This document shows, piece after piece, positions 32,643 to 40,976 of a DNA stretch of 64,000 nt; positions within the stretch are counted from its first letter, which is position 1, and each line of letters opens with the position of its first letter. Below the pieces are notes generated by a model that saw only the letters and a list, made by a program, of their open reading frames with translations, was not told the origin of the DNA and did no database searches. Location of the stretch: NCBI GenBank assembly GCA_009692685.1, contig SHYS01000004.1, positions 134,960 through 198,959 on the forward strand. Direction: 5' to 3'. Made by a program: the position numbers and the translations under genes. Origin of the DNA: Dehalococcoidia bacterium. GTDB taxonomy: Bacteria > Chloroflexota > Dehalococcoidia > UBA2979.

Positions 32643-33464
32643 ATGCCTGAACTCCCCGAAGTCGAAACGATCCGGCGCGATCTCGCGCCGCTCCTCGTCG
32701 GGCGCACGATCGAGGCGGTCCATATCCACACGGGAGGCGAGCGCCTGGCGATGACGCACTCACCGCGTGAGCTCGAGCGTGCGCTCCACGGCCGCACCAT
32801 CGAGGCCCTCGACCGCCACGGGAAGTACCTCATCGCCCACCTCGATGACGGGCGCTCCTGGGTACTGCACCTGCGGATGACCGGCGCGCTCGTCCACACG
32901 ACCTCCGAGGCACCGGCCGGCCGCTTCGAGCGCGCGCGCATCGATCTCGACAACGGCGGCTCGCTGCGCTGGAGCGACGTGCGCAAGTTCGGCACGTGGC
33001 ACCTGGTCGCCGACGTGACCGAGGCGATGCCGCGCCTGGGCCCGGATGCCCTCTCCCCGGAGTTCACGGTCGAAGGTCTGCGTACCCAGCTCGCCCGGCG
33101 CTCGGTCCCGGTGAAAACGGCTCTCCTCGACCAGCGGGTGGCCGCAGGCGTTGGCAACATCTACGCGGATGAAGCCTGCTGGTACGCGCGTATCGATCCC
33201 CGAACCCCTGCGAACAGCCTTGGTCCGCGACGCGTCGCGCGGCTCCACGCCGGAGTACGCACGGCGCTCGAGGCGTCACTCGCGGATCGTGGCAGTTCGT
33301 TCTCGGATTACCGGGACGGCCTCGGTGGCGAGGGCCTCCATCACATCCACGTCCACGTGTTTCGGCGCACAGGCGAGCCCTGCCACGAGTGCGGGACGCC
33401 CATCCAATGGGTTCGGCTCGCTGGGCGAAGCACACACTTCTGTCCTCGTTGTCAACGCGACTAG
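32643..33464 (+). CDS. mutM: Formamidopyrimidine-DNA glycosylase (Fpg/MutM)
   Basis: Base-excision repair enzyme that removes 8-oxoguanine and ring-opened purines and nicks the abasic site. The 273-residue protein starts MPELPEVETIRRDL, giving the catalytic Pro2 and Glu3 after Met removal. It has HGKYLI with the conserved Lys, DVRKFG, LLDQRVAAGVGNIYADEA and a C-terminal zinc finger CHECG...CPRCQ with the preceding Arg loop. The ATG at 32643 has TAGGAG about 12 nt upstream. It is downstream of polA, separated by the ArsR/YCII remnant. Confidence 0.96.
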   Translation: MPELPEVETIRRDLAPLLVGRTIEAVHIHTGGERLAMTHSPRELERALHGRTIEALDRHGKYLIAHLDDGRSWVLHLRMTGALVHTTSEAPAGRFERARIDLDNGGSLRWSDVRKFGTWHLVADVTEAMPRLGPDALSPEFTVEGLRTQLARRSVPVKTALLDQRVAAGVGNIYADEACWYARIDPRTPANSLGPRRVARLHAGVRTALEASLADRGSSFSDYRDGLGGEGLHHIHVHVFRRTGEPCHECGTPIQWVRLAGRSTHFCPRCQRD

Positions 33465-33642
33465 CATCAAGTCATAAGCGCGTGGATATCTGACATTGTT
33501 CCGCACATAAGAACCGCAAAACCGTTCAGAATCCACGTTTCCGAGTCGATCTACAACGTCTACGGCTTGCCACGCTGATACCCCGATTGGTAAGGTGCGG
33601 GCGACCCGGCGCGTGAGCACTACCCCCTCGAAGGCTTGTCCC

Positions 33643-34560
33643 ATGATGGTCTGGGTTGTGGCTTCCGTGGCGCTGGGCGTGTTGCTGCTGTACGGCACGA
33701 CGATCTTTTACTGTGCGGAAATGTTCACTCGCTCCAAGCGCCGCCGGGTCCAGGGCACACCTGAGGATATGGGGCTCCGCTTCGAGGATATACGCTTCCG
33801 CGCCCCCGACATGACCGTGTTGCGAGGCTGGTTCCTCGAGTCTCCCGGCGCCCGCGCGTCTGTCGTCCTTGTCCACAGCGACGATGGCACACGTGCTGAC
33901 ACGGACGTGGGCCTCATGCGCCTGCAGCGTGCCTACGTTCGCAACGGCTTTAACGTCTTCGCGTTCGACCTGCGGGGCCGGGGGGAGTCGAGCGGCGAGC
34001 GGGATCACCTGGGTTCGGCAGAGCAGGTCGACCTCGAAGCCGCCGTTGGCTACGTCCGGCGGCGTTCCGGCGGGATTCCTGTCGTGCTGCACGGCTTTGG
34101 CCTCGGCGCCGCGCTGGCGATCCAGGCGAGCGCCGATGGGCTAGAGGTTGGCGCGCTCATCGCTGACTCCACCTTTGGGTCAGCCCGGGAGCAACTCCGG
34201 CTGCGCTGGAATCGTGTGCCAAGTGTGATCTTCGGCCCTGCCTGCTGGGTCGCGCGCAAGGTCTACCACGCGGATGTCGACGCGCTTCGTCCCGTCGCGG
34301 CCATGAGCCGCATCAAGGCGCCTCTGCTGCTCGTCCACGGCGCGCTCGACGATGTCGTGCCCCTGGCCTGCGCACACAACCTGCTGGCTGCCTCGCTCAG
34401 CCAGAGCAGCGAGCTGTGGGTCGTCCCGGAGGCGGCGCACCTGCAGGGATTCAATGTTGCCGGCGACGAGTACCTGCGGCGTTGCATGCGCGTCATCGAC
34501 ACCGCCGTGCCCGCACGGACCATTCGCCACATGTCCACGGCCGCACTGGTAGCGGTCTAG
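33643..34560 (+). CDS. Membrane-anchored alpha/beta-hydrolase fold protein, nucleophile replaced
   Basis: 305-residue protein with one N-terminal membrane helix (VWVVASVALGVLLLYG) and an alpha/beta-hydrolase domain. Fold marks are VVLVHSDDGTRAD, FDLRGRGESSG, LVHGALDDVVPL (candidate acid) and VVPEAAHLQGF (candidate His). The nucleophile elbow, normally GxSxG, reads GFGLG, with Gly153 in the Ser position. It may be non-catalytic or use another residue. The ATG at 33643 is preferred over a GTG at 33595 because it starts just before the membrane helix. It stands alone between mutM and the P1 peptidase. Confidence 0.75.
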   Translation: MMVWVVASVALGVLLLYGTTIFYCAEMFTRSKRRRVQGTPEDMGLRFEDIRFRAPDMTVLRGWFLESPGARASVVLVHSDDGTRADTDVGLMRLQRAYVRNGFNVFAFDLRGRGESSGERDHLGSAEQVDLEAAVGYVRRRSGGIPVVLHGFGLGAALAIQASADGLEVGALIADSTFGSAREQLRLRWNRVPSVIFGPACWVARKVYHADVDALRPVAAMSRIKAPLLLVHGALDDVVPLACAHNLLAASLSQSSELWVVPEAAHLQGFNVAGDEYLRRCMRVIDTAVPARTIRHMSTAALVAV

Positions 34561-34597
34561 CGCCGTCGGGCGCGCCGCGCCTACGGCACATTCGCCG

Positions 34598-35653
34598 ATG
34601 CCCGGTCTTCTCGACGCCATCACCGACGTTCCCGGTATTCGCGTCGGTCACTGGACAGACCGACGGGCCGTCACCGGATGCACCGTGGTGCGCTGTGACG
34701 GCGGCGCTGTCGGCGGCGTGGACGTCCGAGGTGCCGCACCCGGCACTCGGGAGACGGACCTGCTCCGTCCCGACAACACGGTCGAGGAAGTGCACGCCAT
34801 CGTGCTCTCCGGTGGCTCTGCCTTCGGCCTCGACGCTGCAACCGGCGTCGTTCGCTACCTGGCGGAGCGCGGCATCGGCCTCGAGTTCGGCGCGCACCGC
34901 ATTCCGATCGTGCCCGCTGCGATCCTCATGGACCTTGGTATCGGGAAGCCCACACACCCCGATGCCGACGCGGGCTATCGGGCAGCAGCGCGTGCCTCAC
35001 GAGGCGCCATCGCACAGGGCTCCGTAGGCGCAGGTACCGGTGCGACCGTCGCCAAGCAGGCAGGGCCGAACCGTCGACTCAAGGGCGGCTTGGGCACTGC
35101 CAGCGAAGTCCTCGGCACAGGGGTGATAGTCGGTGCCATCGCCGCCGTCAACGCGATCGGCACCATTCGTGACCCTGCCACCGGCGAAGTGGTGGCAGGC
35201 CCCCGAGGTAACCGCCGCGGCACCTTCATCGACATCGACGAGGTGCTCCGCACTGGCAAGTCATGGCGCGACCTGCACCCGGAGGAATCGGCCCCCGGCG
35301 CCGACGTCTCGCAGCAAAAGCGCCCGCCCGACGACCCAGATCGAGGCCAGAACACGACCATCGCCGTCATCGCGACGAACGCGCGGCTGACTAAGGCACT
35401 CACGAACCGCCTCGCCACGGTCGCGCACGACGCGTTCGCCCGAACCACCTGGCCCGCCCACACTCGAGGCGACGGCGACGCTATCTTCGCCCTGGCTACG
35501 GGGGACATCGAGGTGGATCCCGCCGGCTACAACGCCCTGGAGGCGATGGCCACGCGCGCCCTCGAACGCGCCATCCTCAACGGCGTTCGCCTTGCGGAAG
35601 GGCTGGGCGGTACCATCTCGGCCGCCGAATGGCGCCGCCGGCCCCGCCGGTAG
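34598..35653 (+). CDS. P1 family peptidase (DmpA/L-aminopeptidase-D-esterase type)
   Basis: 351-residue protein of the Ntn-like P1 family, which includes DmpA and beta-aminopeptidases. It begins ITDVPGIRVGHWTDRRAVTGCTVV and has HAIVLSGGSAFGLDAATGV, SVGAGTGATVAK and GQNTTIAVIATNA. Autocleavage in this family exposes a Ser/Thr nucleophile; the Thr of NTTIA is the likely one here. Substrates of members include D-peptides, beta-peptides and nylon-type amides, so the true substrate is open. It precedes the pan operon but is separated by its own 3' spacer and the pan promoter. Confidence 0.9.
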   Translation: MPGLLDAITDVPGIRVGHWTDRRAVTGCTVVRCDGGAVGGVDVRGAAPGTRETDLLRPDNTVEEVHAIVLSGGSAFGLDAATGVVRYLAERGIGLEFGAHRIPIVPAAILMDLGIGKPTHPDADAGYRAAARASRGAIAQGSVGAGTGATVAKQAGPNRRLKGGLGTASEVLGTGVIVGAIAAVNAIGTIRDPATGEVVAGPRGNRRGTFIDIDEVLRTGKSWRDLHPEESAPGADVSQQKRPPDDPDRGQNTTIAVIATNARLTKALTNRLATVAHDAFARTTWPAHTRGDGDAIFALATGDIEVDPAGYNALEAMATRALERAILNGVRLAEGLGGTISAAEWRRRPRR

Positions 35654-35760
35654 ATCTGGCGCTACGCCTGCTGAGTCATCCGCGGCGCCTCCGGAAGCTC
35701 CCGAATCCGTCCCCGACACCCGATGACGAAGGCGCAGAGCCAGAAAACCGAGCGGGTCCG

Positions 35761-35788
35761 TTGACACGGGCCGCCCAGTTTCTATACT
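35761..35788 (+). promoter_or_regulatory. Consensus sigma-70 promoter of the pan operon
   Basis: A perfect TTGACA at 35761-35766 and TATACT at 35783-35788, spaced by 16 bp. Transcription should start near 35795, leaving about 90 nt to the leader ORF and about 180 nt to panD. This is the best promoter match in the window. Confidence 0.75.
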
Positions 35789-35884
35789 CAGCGCGTCGGC
35801 CGACCCGAAGCGGCGGCCAAGGACACCTGCGAAGCAGACCCTGCCATCTATCCGCTTGGATCTTTGGACCGAGACGGAGGAACG

Positions 35885-35983
35885 ATGACAGCGAGATGTC
35901 GCGTCACACCTTCTGCTGCTGACTCTGCCTGCGGGAACGCCCACACCAACGGCCCTGGCGATCGGCGCCCTCGATGCGCATGA
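35885..35983 (+). CDS. Short leader ORF (32 aa) overlapping the panD start
   Basis: ATG at 35885, preceded by a strong GGAGG (35876-35880) with 4-nt spacing, opens a 32-codon frame: MTARCRVTPSAADSACG then NAHTNGPGDRRPRCA. Its TGA at 35981-35983 lies 7 nt inside panD (ATG 35974) and is embedded in a second panD Met codon pair. panD itself has no comparable ribosome-binding site, so panD may be translated by coupling to this leader. Four Cys and Arg-rich content suggest no fold. No homologue is known to me. Confidence 0.5.
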   Translation: MTARCRVTPSAADSACGNAHTNGPGDRRPRCA

Positions 35984-36396
35984 TGCTTCGGGGCAAGATT
36001 CATCGGGCCACTGTGACCAGCGCGGACCTCGAATACGTGGGCTCGATTTCCATCGACCGCATGCTTCTCGAGGCTGCCGGGATTGTGGAGTGGGAGCAGG
36101 TTCACGTCCTCGACGTGACCAACGGCGCTCGCCTTACCACATACGCCATCGAAGCGCCCGCCGGTTCCGGCGAGATCTGCGTCAACGGCGCCGCGGCGCA
36201 CCTCGTCAACCCGGGCGATATGGTCATCATCCTCAACTACGAGGGCGTCCCCACCGAGCGCATCGAGGAGCACCACCCGCGCCTCGTGCATGTGGACGGT
36301 GCCAACCGAATCGTCGACCTCGTCACCGGCGAGGCTGCCGTGGGGCAGTTCGCACAGGCGTACGATAACATCGTGTCCGCTGGCATCGCTGGATAG
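35974..36396 (+). CDS. panD: Aspartate 1-decarboxylase
   Basis: Makes beta-alanine from L-aspartate for pantothenate and CoA synthesis. The 140-residue proenzyme has KIHRATVT and the self-cleavage site Gly23-Ser24 in YVGSISID, where Ser24 becomes the pyruvoyl cofactor. It also has WEQVHVLDVTNG and VNGAAAHLVNPGD. Possible Met starts are at 35974, 35980 and 35983; the first aligns best with family members. panB follows 10 bp later. Confidence 0.94.
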   Translation: MRMMLRGKIHRATVTSADLEYVGSISIDRMLLEAAGIVEWEQVHVLDVTNGARLTTYAIEAPAGSGEICVNGAAAHLVNPGDMVIILNYEGVPTERIEEHHPRLVHVDGANRIVDLVTGEAAVGQFAQAYDNIVSAGIAG

Positions 36397-36406
36397 GAGC
36401 GCATCA

Positions 36407-37390
36407 ATGAGCGCCATCCGAAGCACTGCTGTCAGACGAGTCTCGATTAGCGACATCCAGGCAATGCGCGACAATGGTCAGCCGATCACGATGGTGACGG
36501 CCTACGACTACCCAAGTGCGCGTCTCGTCGACCAGGCCGGGTTGCCGATCATCCTCGTCGGCGACTCCCTCGGGATGGTCGTCCTCGGTTACGACTCCAC
36601 CATCCCCGTCACGCTCGAAGACATGATCCACCACGGCAAGGCGGTCGTCCGAGGCGCCCAGCGCGCCCACGTGGTTGTCGACATGCCGTTCGGCAGCTAC
36701 CAGACCGGCTGGCAGGACGCGATGCGCAACGCCACCCGCCTGATGCAGGAGGCCGGCGCCGGGTCCGTGAAGCTCGAGGGTGGTGTCCGCGTCGCCGAGA
36801 CCGTGCATCGCCTCGTCGAGTCGGGGATCCCTGTCATGGGACACGTCGGGCTCACGCCACAGTCCGTGAACCAGTTCGGTGGCTTTAAGCTCCAAGGCAA
36901 GACCCCTCGCGAGGCGGTTGCGGTGATCGCGGACGCGCGTGCCCTCGAGGAGGCCGGCGCCTACGCCGTCGTCCTCGAGACGGTACCGACCGCACTCGCG
37001 CACATGATCACGCAGCGCATCAAGGTCCCCACGATTGGCATTGGCGCGGGCCCCTTCTGCAGCGGCCAGGTGCAGGTGTTGCACGACATGCTCGGTCTAT
37101 ACGAGGACTTCAAGCCCAAGCACGCGCGCCGCTTCCTGGAGGGTGCGACGCTCGTTCGTGATGCGCTCACCGCCTACCGCGAATCCGTCGAGGCGAACAC
37201 GTTCCCGACCGCTGCGGAATCCTTCTACATGGACGAGCGCGCCCTTGCCCTTATCGAGCGCATGGCGCCGCCGCTTCCGGACGGCGACGGCATCGAGGAT
37301 CTGAGCGACGCCTCGGACGTCCTCGCCGACGCCGACACCGTCCGGACGAACCGCCAGCGCCAGACCGCCGGCTCCGAGCCCGCGTCGTAG
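36407..37390 (+). CDS. panB: 3-methyl-2-oxobutanoate hydroxymethyltransferase (ketopantoate synthase)
   Basis: Transfers a hydroxymethyl group from 5,10-methylene-THF to 2-oxoisovalerate to give ketopantoate. The 327-residue protein has TAYDYPSARLVDQAG, LVGDSLGMVVLGY with metal-binding Asp, DMPFGSYQ, VKLEGG with the catalytic Glu region, and MGHVGLTPQSVNQFGGFK. The ATG at 36407 has GGAG about 10 nt upstream. An open frame continues upstream into panD but is not homologous. The C-terminal 60 residues are variable and acidic. The operon lacks panE. Confidence 0.95.
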   Translation: MSAIRSTAVRRVSISDIQAMRDNGQPITMVTAYDYPSARLVDQAGLPIILVGDSLGMVVLGYDSTIPVTLEDMIHHGKAVVRGAQRAHVVVDMPFGSYQTGWQDAMRNATRLMQEAGAGSVKLEGGVRVAETVHRLVESGIPVMGHVGLTPQSVNQFGGFKLQGKTPREAVAVIADARALEEAGAYAVVLETVPTALAHMITQRIKVPTIGIGAGPFCSGQVQVLHDMLGLYEDFKPKHARRFLEGATLVRDALTAYRESVEANTFPTAAESFYMDERALALIERMAPPLPDGDGIEDLSDASDVLADADTVRTNRQRQTAGSEPAS

Positions 37391-37405
37391 CCACGTAACT
37401 TCTCG

Positions 37406-38245
37406 ATGCACGTCGTTCGCACCATCGAGGAGTTGCGCGCCGCGCGACGTGAACTACCGGGCCCCGTGGGCTTCGTGCCGACCATGGGCGCCCTGCATCG
37501 AGGCCACATGTCACTCGTGGAGGCAGCCCGTGCCGACTGCGCGTCCGTCATCGCCTCGATCTTCGTGAATCCGACGCAGTTCGGGCCCAACGAGGATCTG
37601 GCGCGTTACCCGCGCCCCGAGGAGTCCGATCTCGCGCTGCTGAAAGGCGCCGGGGTAGCCCTCGTCTTCCTCCCCATCGTCGAGGTGATGTACCCGGAGG
37701 GCAGCGTGACCCGCGTGTGCGTGGGCGGGATCACCACGCGGCTCGAAGGCGCTTCCAGACCAGGGCACTTCGATGGCGTCTCCACCATCGTCAACAAGCT
37801 CTTCAACCTCGTGCAGCCAGATCGCGCCTACTTCGGTCAGAAGGACGCACAGCAGCTCGCCGTCATCCGCCGGATGGTCCGCGACCTCGATCAGCCGCTC
37901 GAGGTGGTCGGCTGCCCAACAGTACGCGACGAAGACGGCCTCGCCCTCTCGTCACGGAACATTTACCTCTCGCCTCAGGAGCGCGCCGAGGCGCTGGCGC
38001 TCTCGCGAGGCCTGCGCTGGGCGAAAGCCATGTTCGAGGACGGCGTCCGCGATCCCGCGACCCTGCGCAAGCTGGTTGTGGATGAGATCGCGCCCCAGCC
38101 GCTCGCCAGCATTGACTACGTCGCCCTCACCGACGCGGTCACGCTCGAGGACCTCGACGGCCCGATCACGCGCCACGCGTTGCTGTCTCTCGCCGTCCGC
38201 TTCGGCAGCACCCGCCTCATCGATAACGTCGCCCTGGGGGAGTAA
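37406..38245 (+). CDS. panC: Pantothenate synthetase
   Basis: Joins pantoate and beta-alanine with ATP, the last step of the pathway, so panD, panB and panC here cover all but ketopantoate reductase. The 279-residue protein has the HIGH-like PTMGALHRGHMSL, IFVNPTQFGPNEDL, the LVQPDRAYFGQKDAQQ segment and DGLALSSRNIYLS. The ATG at 37406 is 16 bp after the panB stop. A perfect hairpin encloses the stop codon in its loop. Confidence 0.96.
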   Translation: MHVVRTIEELRAARRELPGPVGFVPTMGALHRGHMSLVEAARADCASVIASIFVNPTQFGPNEDLARYPRPEESDLALLKGAGVALVFLPIVEVMYPEGSVTRVCVGGITTRLEGASRPGHFDGVSTIVNKLFNLVQPDRAYFGQKDAQQLAVIRRMVRDLDQPLEVVGCPTVRDEDGLALSSRNIYLSPQERAEALALSRGLRWAKAMFEDGVRDPATLRKLVVDEIAPQPLASIDYVALTDAVTLEDLDGPITRHALLSLAVRFGSTRLIDNVALGE

Positions 38246-38253
38246 CCCCCAGG
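38233..38253 (+). terminator. Hairpin around the panC stop codon
   Basis: CCTGGGGG at 38233-38240 and CCCCCAGG at 38246-38253 form a perfect 8-bp stem. The 5-nt loop AGTAA contains most of the panC stop codon. No T-run follows. It probably marks the operon end, and its position suggests an influence on termination of translation as well. Confidence 0.5.
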
Positions 38254-38373
38254 CAGCCCCTTCGAGATGGCCGAGAATCAATGCAACGGCGTGCCACTTC
38301 AGCCCGCGGCTCCCGTTACTCTTAATCTCTACTGAGCGGTCAGACGAGCCAATGCGAACCATCCTCTCCGCTG

Positions 38374-38403
38374 TTGGCAGCGTTTTCCCCCTCTTTGTAT
38401 AAT
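38374..38403 (+). promoter_or_regulatory. Promoter TTGGCA-18-TATAAT
   Basis: TTGGCA at 38374-38379 and a perfect TATAAT at 38398-38403 with an 18-bp spacer precede the unknown gene at 38498. The surroundings are unusually AT-rich for this genome. Confidence 0.65.
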
Positions 38404-38418
38404 CATACTTACAAAGAG
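38391..38418. promoter_or_regulatory. Operator-like inverted repeat over the -10 box
   Basis: CTCTTTGTA (38391-38399) and TACAAAGAG (38410-38418) are perfect inverted repeats separated by 10 bp, with centre spacing of about two helical turns. The left arm overlaps the TATAAT box. A dimeric repressor bound here would block the promoter. The downstream gene may encode that repressor. Confidence 0.6.
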
Positions 38419-38497
38419 AGATTGGTCGGGAGATGCGGCGATGACAGTGATTGCGTCGGGATAGCAAACGGATCGGTCGGATGTACGAGCCAGAACG

Positions 38498-38962
38498 TTG
38501 CAGGCAGTTAAGAGAATTTGTGGTGGCGCACGGCACTTCCAGAGTGCGGATGTGCGCACGTACTTAGGGTACAGCGAGAAATCGGAGGAAGGGCACTACA
38601 TGCACGCAGTACTCTTCCGCTTAAAGAAGGATGGCATCATCATGACCGACCTCTCGAGGCGGCGGAACCAGTATCTCTGGATCAAGGATGAGATCGCCCT
38701 CGAACGTGAACTGGCACACGCACTGTCAAGACGAGGTAAAGCACCAGCCCGAGTTGCGACTGCTCCCGACGCCGACCAACCGCTTCCGCCCATCGGTGGG
38801 GCACCTCGGCGCGTCGTCTTCCTGGAAGAGCGGGTCGCCGAGTTAGAAACGGCCTTTATCAAACTCTCGGCTTTCCCCGAAACGCTCTCAACAGAGCTAT
38901 GTGCCATGCGTGCCGAATTGGTCGGAATTCGAGAACGGCTAGACGACCTAAACCGCACCTAG
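38498..38962 (+). CDS. Unknown protein with a winged-helix-like N-terminus and coiled-coil C-terminus
   Basis: 154 residues from a TTG at 38498. Residues about 15-60 (FQSADVRTYLGYSEKSEEG then AVLFRLKKDGIIM and RRNQYLW) have the helix-helix-wing rhythm of a small DNA-binding domain. The C-terminal part (VVFLEERVAELETAF, MRAELVGIRERLDDL) looks like a coiled coil. Base and codon use are less GC-rich than the neighbours, suggesting transfer. An in-frame stop lies upstream, and the TTG has no strong ribosome-binding site; a later GTG near 38552 is possible. I do not recognise the family. Confidence 0.6.
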   Translation: MQAVKRICGGARHFQSADVRTYLGYSEKSEEGHYMHAVLFRLKKDGIIMTDLSRRRNQYLWIKDEIALERELAHALSRRGKAPARVATAPDADQPLPPIGGAPRRVVFLEERVAELETAFIKLSAFPETLSTELCAMRAELVGIRERLDDLNRT

Positions 38963-39077
38963 AACTAGTTGGTCCGGCAGGCGTCGTGTGGTCGCCTACC
39001 TTCGCCAGCGCCCCGCTGTTAGCATGCCTGTGCGACATCACTGACATCGATGTAGGCGCGAACCCACGGAGGCTCCT

Positions 39078-39827
39078 GTGTCCGGGCACTCAAAGTGGTC
39101 CTCGATCAAGCACAAGAAGGGCGCCATCGACGCCAAGCGTGGCCAGCTCTTCACCAAGCTCGCCCGTGAGGTGACCATGGCCGCCCGCTCCGGCGGCGGC
39201 GACCCCTCGATGAACGCCCGCCTGCGGCTCGCCGTCCTCAAGGCCAAAGAGGCCAACATGCCAGGTGACAACATCGACCGCGCCATCCAGCGCGGCGCAG
39301 GCGGCGGCGAAGCCGACAATCTCGAGGAGATCACCTACGAGGGCTACGGCCCGGGCGGCACCGCCGTCCTGATCGAGGCCGTCACCGACAACCGCAACCG
39401 CACCGTCGCCGATCTCCGCAACGCCTTCTCAAGGGGTGGCGGCAACCTAGCCGAGGCGGGCGCCGTCGCCTGGCAGTTCGAGATGCGCGGCGTCATCACC
39501 GTCGATGCCACCTCGAAGGATCCCGACGAGATCGAGCTGGCCGCCATCGATGCCGGCGCCGAGGACACCTCCGTCGAGGAGGATACCGTTGAGGTCTACA
39601 CCCAGCCCGCCTCTCTCGGCGACGTACGGACCGCCCTCGAAGAGGCCGGCTTCGCCATCGAGAGCGCTGAGGTCGCCAACCAGCCGAAGACCCTGATCGA
39701 TCTCGATGAAAAGGCCGCGCTGGCAGCGCTGAAGCTCCTTGAGCGCCTCGACGACCTCGATGACGTGCAGCGCGTCTTCTCGAACGCCAACTTCCCCGCC
39801 GAACTCCTCGAGGCGGCTTCCGCTTGA
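39078..39827 (+). CDS. yebC: YebC/PmpR family protein
   Basis: 249-residue protein starting MSGHSKWSSIKHKKGAIDAKRG, the strict YebC signature. It has PGDNIDRAIQRGAG, EGYGPGGTAVLIE, DNRNRTVADLR and GAVAWQFE. YebC proteins were annotated as transcription regulators, and recent work on family members supports a role in ribosome stalling relief. The GTG start has CGGAGG about 8 nt upstream. It sits directly before ruvC, a widely conserved order. Confidence 0.95.
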   Translation: MSGHSKWSSIKHKKGAIDAKRGQLFTKLAREVTMAARSGGGDPSMNARLRLAVLKAKEANMPGDNIDRAIQRGAGGGEADNLEEITYEGYGPGGTAVLIEAVTDNRNRTVADLRNAFSRGGGNLAEAGAVAWQFEMRGVITVDATSKDPDEIELAAIDAGAEDTSVEEDTVEVYTQPASLGDVRTALEEAGFAIESAEVANQPKTLIDLDEKAALAALKLLERLDDLDDVQRVFSNANFPAELLEAASA

Positions 39828-40345
39828 GCGATGCGTTCGTCAGCCGGGTGTTCGGCGTCGACCCCGGTCTCGCCACCACCGGGTACGGCATCGTCGACGG
39901 CAACGGCACCGAGGCACGCATCGTCGCCGTGGGCACCATCAAGACCAGCGCCCGCGTACCGAAGGCCGAGCGCCTCGCGCGCCTCTTCGAGGGCATCGGC
40001 GCGCTCCTCGAGGAGCACCACCCGGATGCGCTCGCCGTTGAGCAGCAGTTCGTCGCCGAGAATGTCCGCAGCGCCATGACCATCGGCGAGGCGCGTTCCG
40101 CCGCGATCGTCGCCGCCGCCTCACGAGGGCTTCCCGTCTTCGAGTACCTGCCGAGCGCGATCAAGGAGTCCGTCACCGGCCACGGCGGTGCGCCGAAGGA
40201 GCAGGTGCGGCAGATGGTCGCCGTGCACCTCGGCCTGACGCTCGAGGAGATGCCGGCGTCACTCGACGCCTCGGACGCTCTCGCCGTCGCCCTCACGCGC
40301 CTCGCCGACCTCCGCCTCGAGGCCGCGCTCGCCCGCCGAGCGTGA
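39824..40345 (+). CDS. ruvC: Holliday junction resolvase RuvC
   Basis: Endonuclease that cuts Holliday junctions in homologous recombination. The 173-residue protein has the four acidic catalytic positions: D13 in GVDPG, E73 in AVEQQF, and D148 and D151 in LDASDALAVA. The TTG start overlaps the yebC stop by 4 bp. ruvA follows 7 bp later, but ruvB is not in the window. Confidence 0.94.
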   Translation: MSDAFVSRVFGVDPGLATTGYGIVDGNGTEARIVAVGTIKTSARVPKAERLARLFEGIGALLEEHHPDALAVEQQFVAENVRSAMTIGEARSAAIVAAASRGLPVFEYLPSAIKESVTGHGGAPKEQVRQMVAVHLGLTLEEMPASLDASDALAVALTRLADLRLEAALARRA

Positions 40346-40352
40346 TTCGCAG

Positions 40353-40976
40353 GTGATCGCCGGACTCCGGGGCACCCTCGCGCGCTGGGACGAGGCGAGT
40401 TCTACACTCTGGCTCGATGTCGCAGGCGTCATCTACGAGGTGCTGGTGCCTGCGTTCGCCGCCGAGTGGGTGGCAGTGCACGATCCTGGCGCTGAGGTCG
40501 CTTTGTATACGTATTATCACGTCAACGAGCGTCAGCCGCGGCCCGTGCTGATCGGCTTCCCCCGCCTCGCAGAGCGCGAGTTCTTCCGAAAGTTCATCGA
40601 AGTCCCTGATGTCGGTCCCGTACGGGCCGTGAGAGCCTTGGACAGACCAGTGTCCGAGATCGCACGCGCCATCGAAGGCGGCGATACGAAGGCACTGCAG
40701 CAACTGCCCGGAATTGGTGCGCGCACAGCGCAAACCATAATCGCGCATCTCCAGGGGAAACTGCTGGAGGAGGCCCTGTTGTCCGACGCAGCCAGCGGCA
40801 CCACTGCCGGCGCCGAGCCCAGCGTGCGCGACGACGCCGTCGAGGCGCTTCTCGCCCTCCAGTACGGACGCCGCGAGGCCGAAGCGATGGTCGCCGCTGC
40901 CCTTGAGTCGGCGCCTGAGGTCGAGGACCTCGAGACCCTCCTCCGCGCCGTCCTCAACCAGCGCGTGCGTTCCTGA
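40353..40976 (+). CDS. ruvA: Holliday junction branch migration protein RuvA
   Basis: 207-residue DNA-binding subunit that positions the RuvB motor on Holliday junctions. It has the N-terminal OB fold (MIAGLRGTLARWD, YTYYHVNERQPRPVLIGF), helix-hairpin-helix motifs (FIEVPDVGPVRAVRAL and LQQLPGIGARTAQTIIAHL) and a C-terminal domain III after an acidic linker. The start is a GTG. The gene after it is the GGDEF protein, whose start touches the ruvA stop. Confidence 0.93.
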   Translation: MIAGLRGTLARWDEASSTLWLDVAGVIYEVLVPAFAAEWVAVHDPGAEVALYTYYHVNERQPRPVLIGFPRLAEREFFRKFIEVPDVGPVRAVRALDRPVSEIARAIEGGDTKALQQLPGIGARTAQTIIAHLQGKLLEEALLSDAASGTTAGAEPSVRDDAVEALLALQYGRREAEAMVAAALESAPEVEDLETLLRAVLNQRVRS

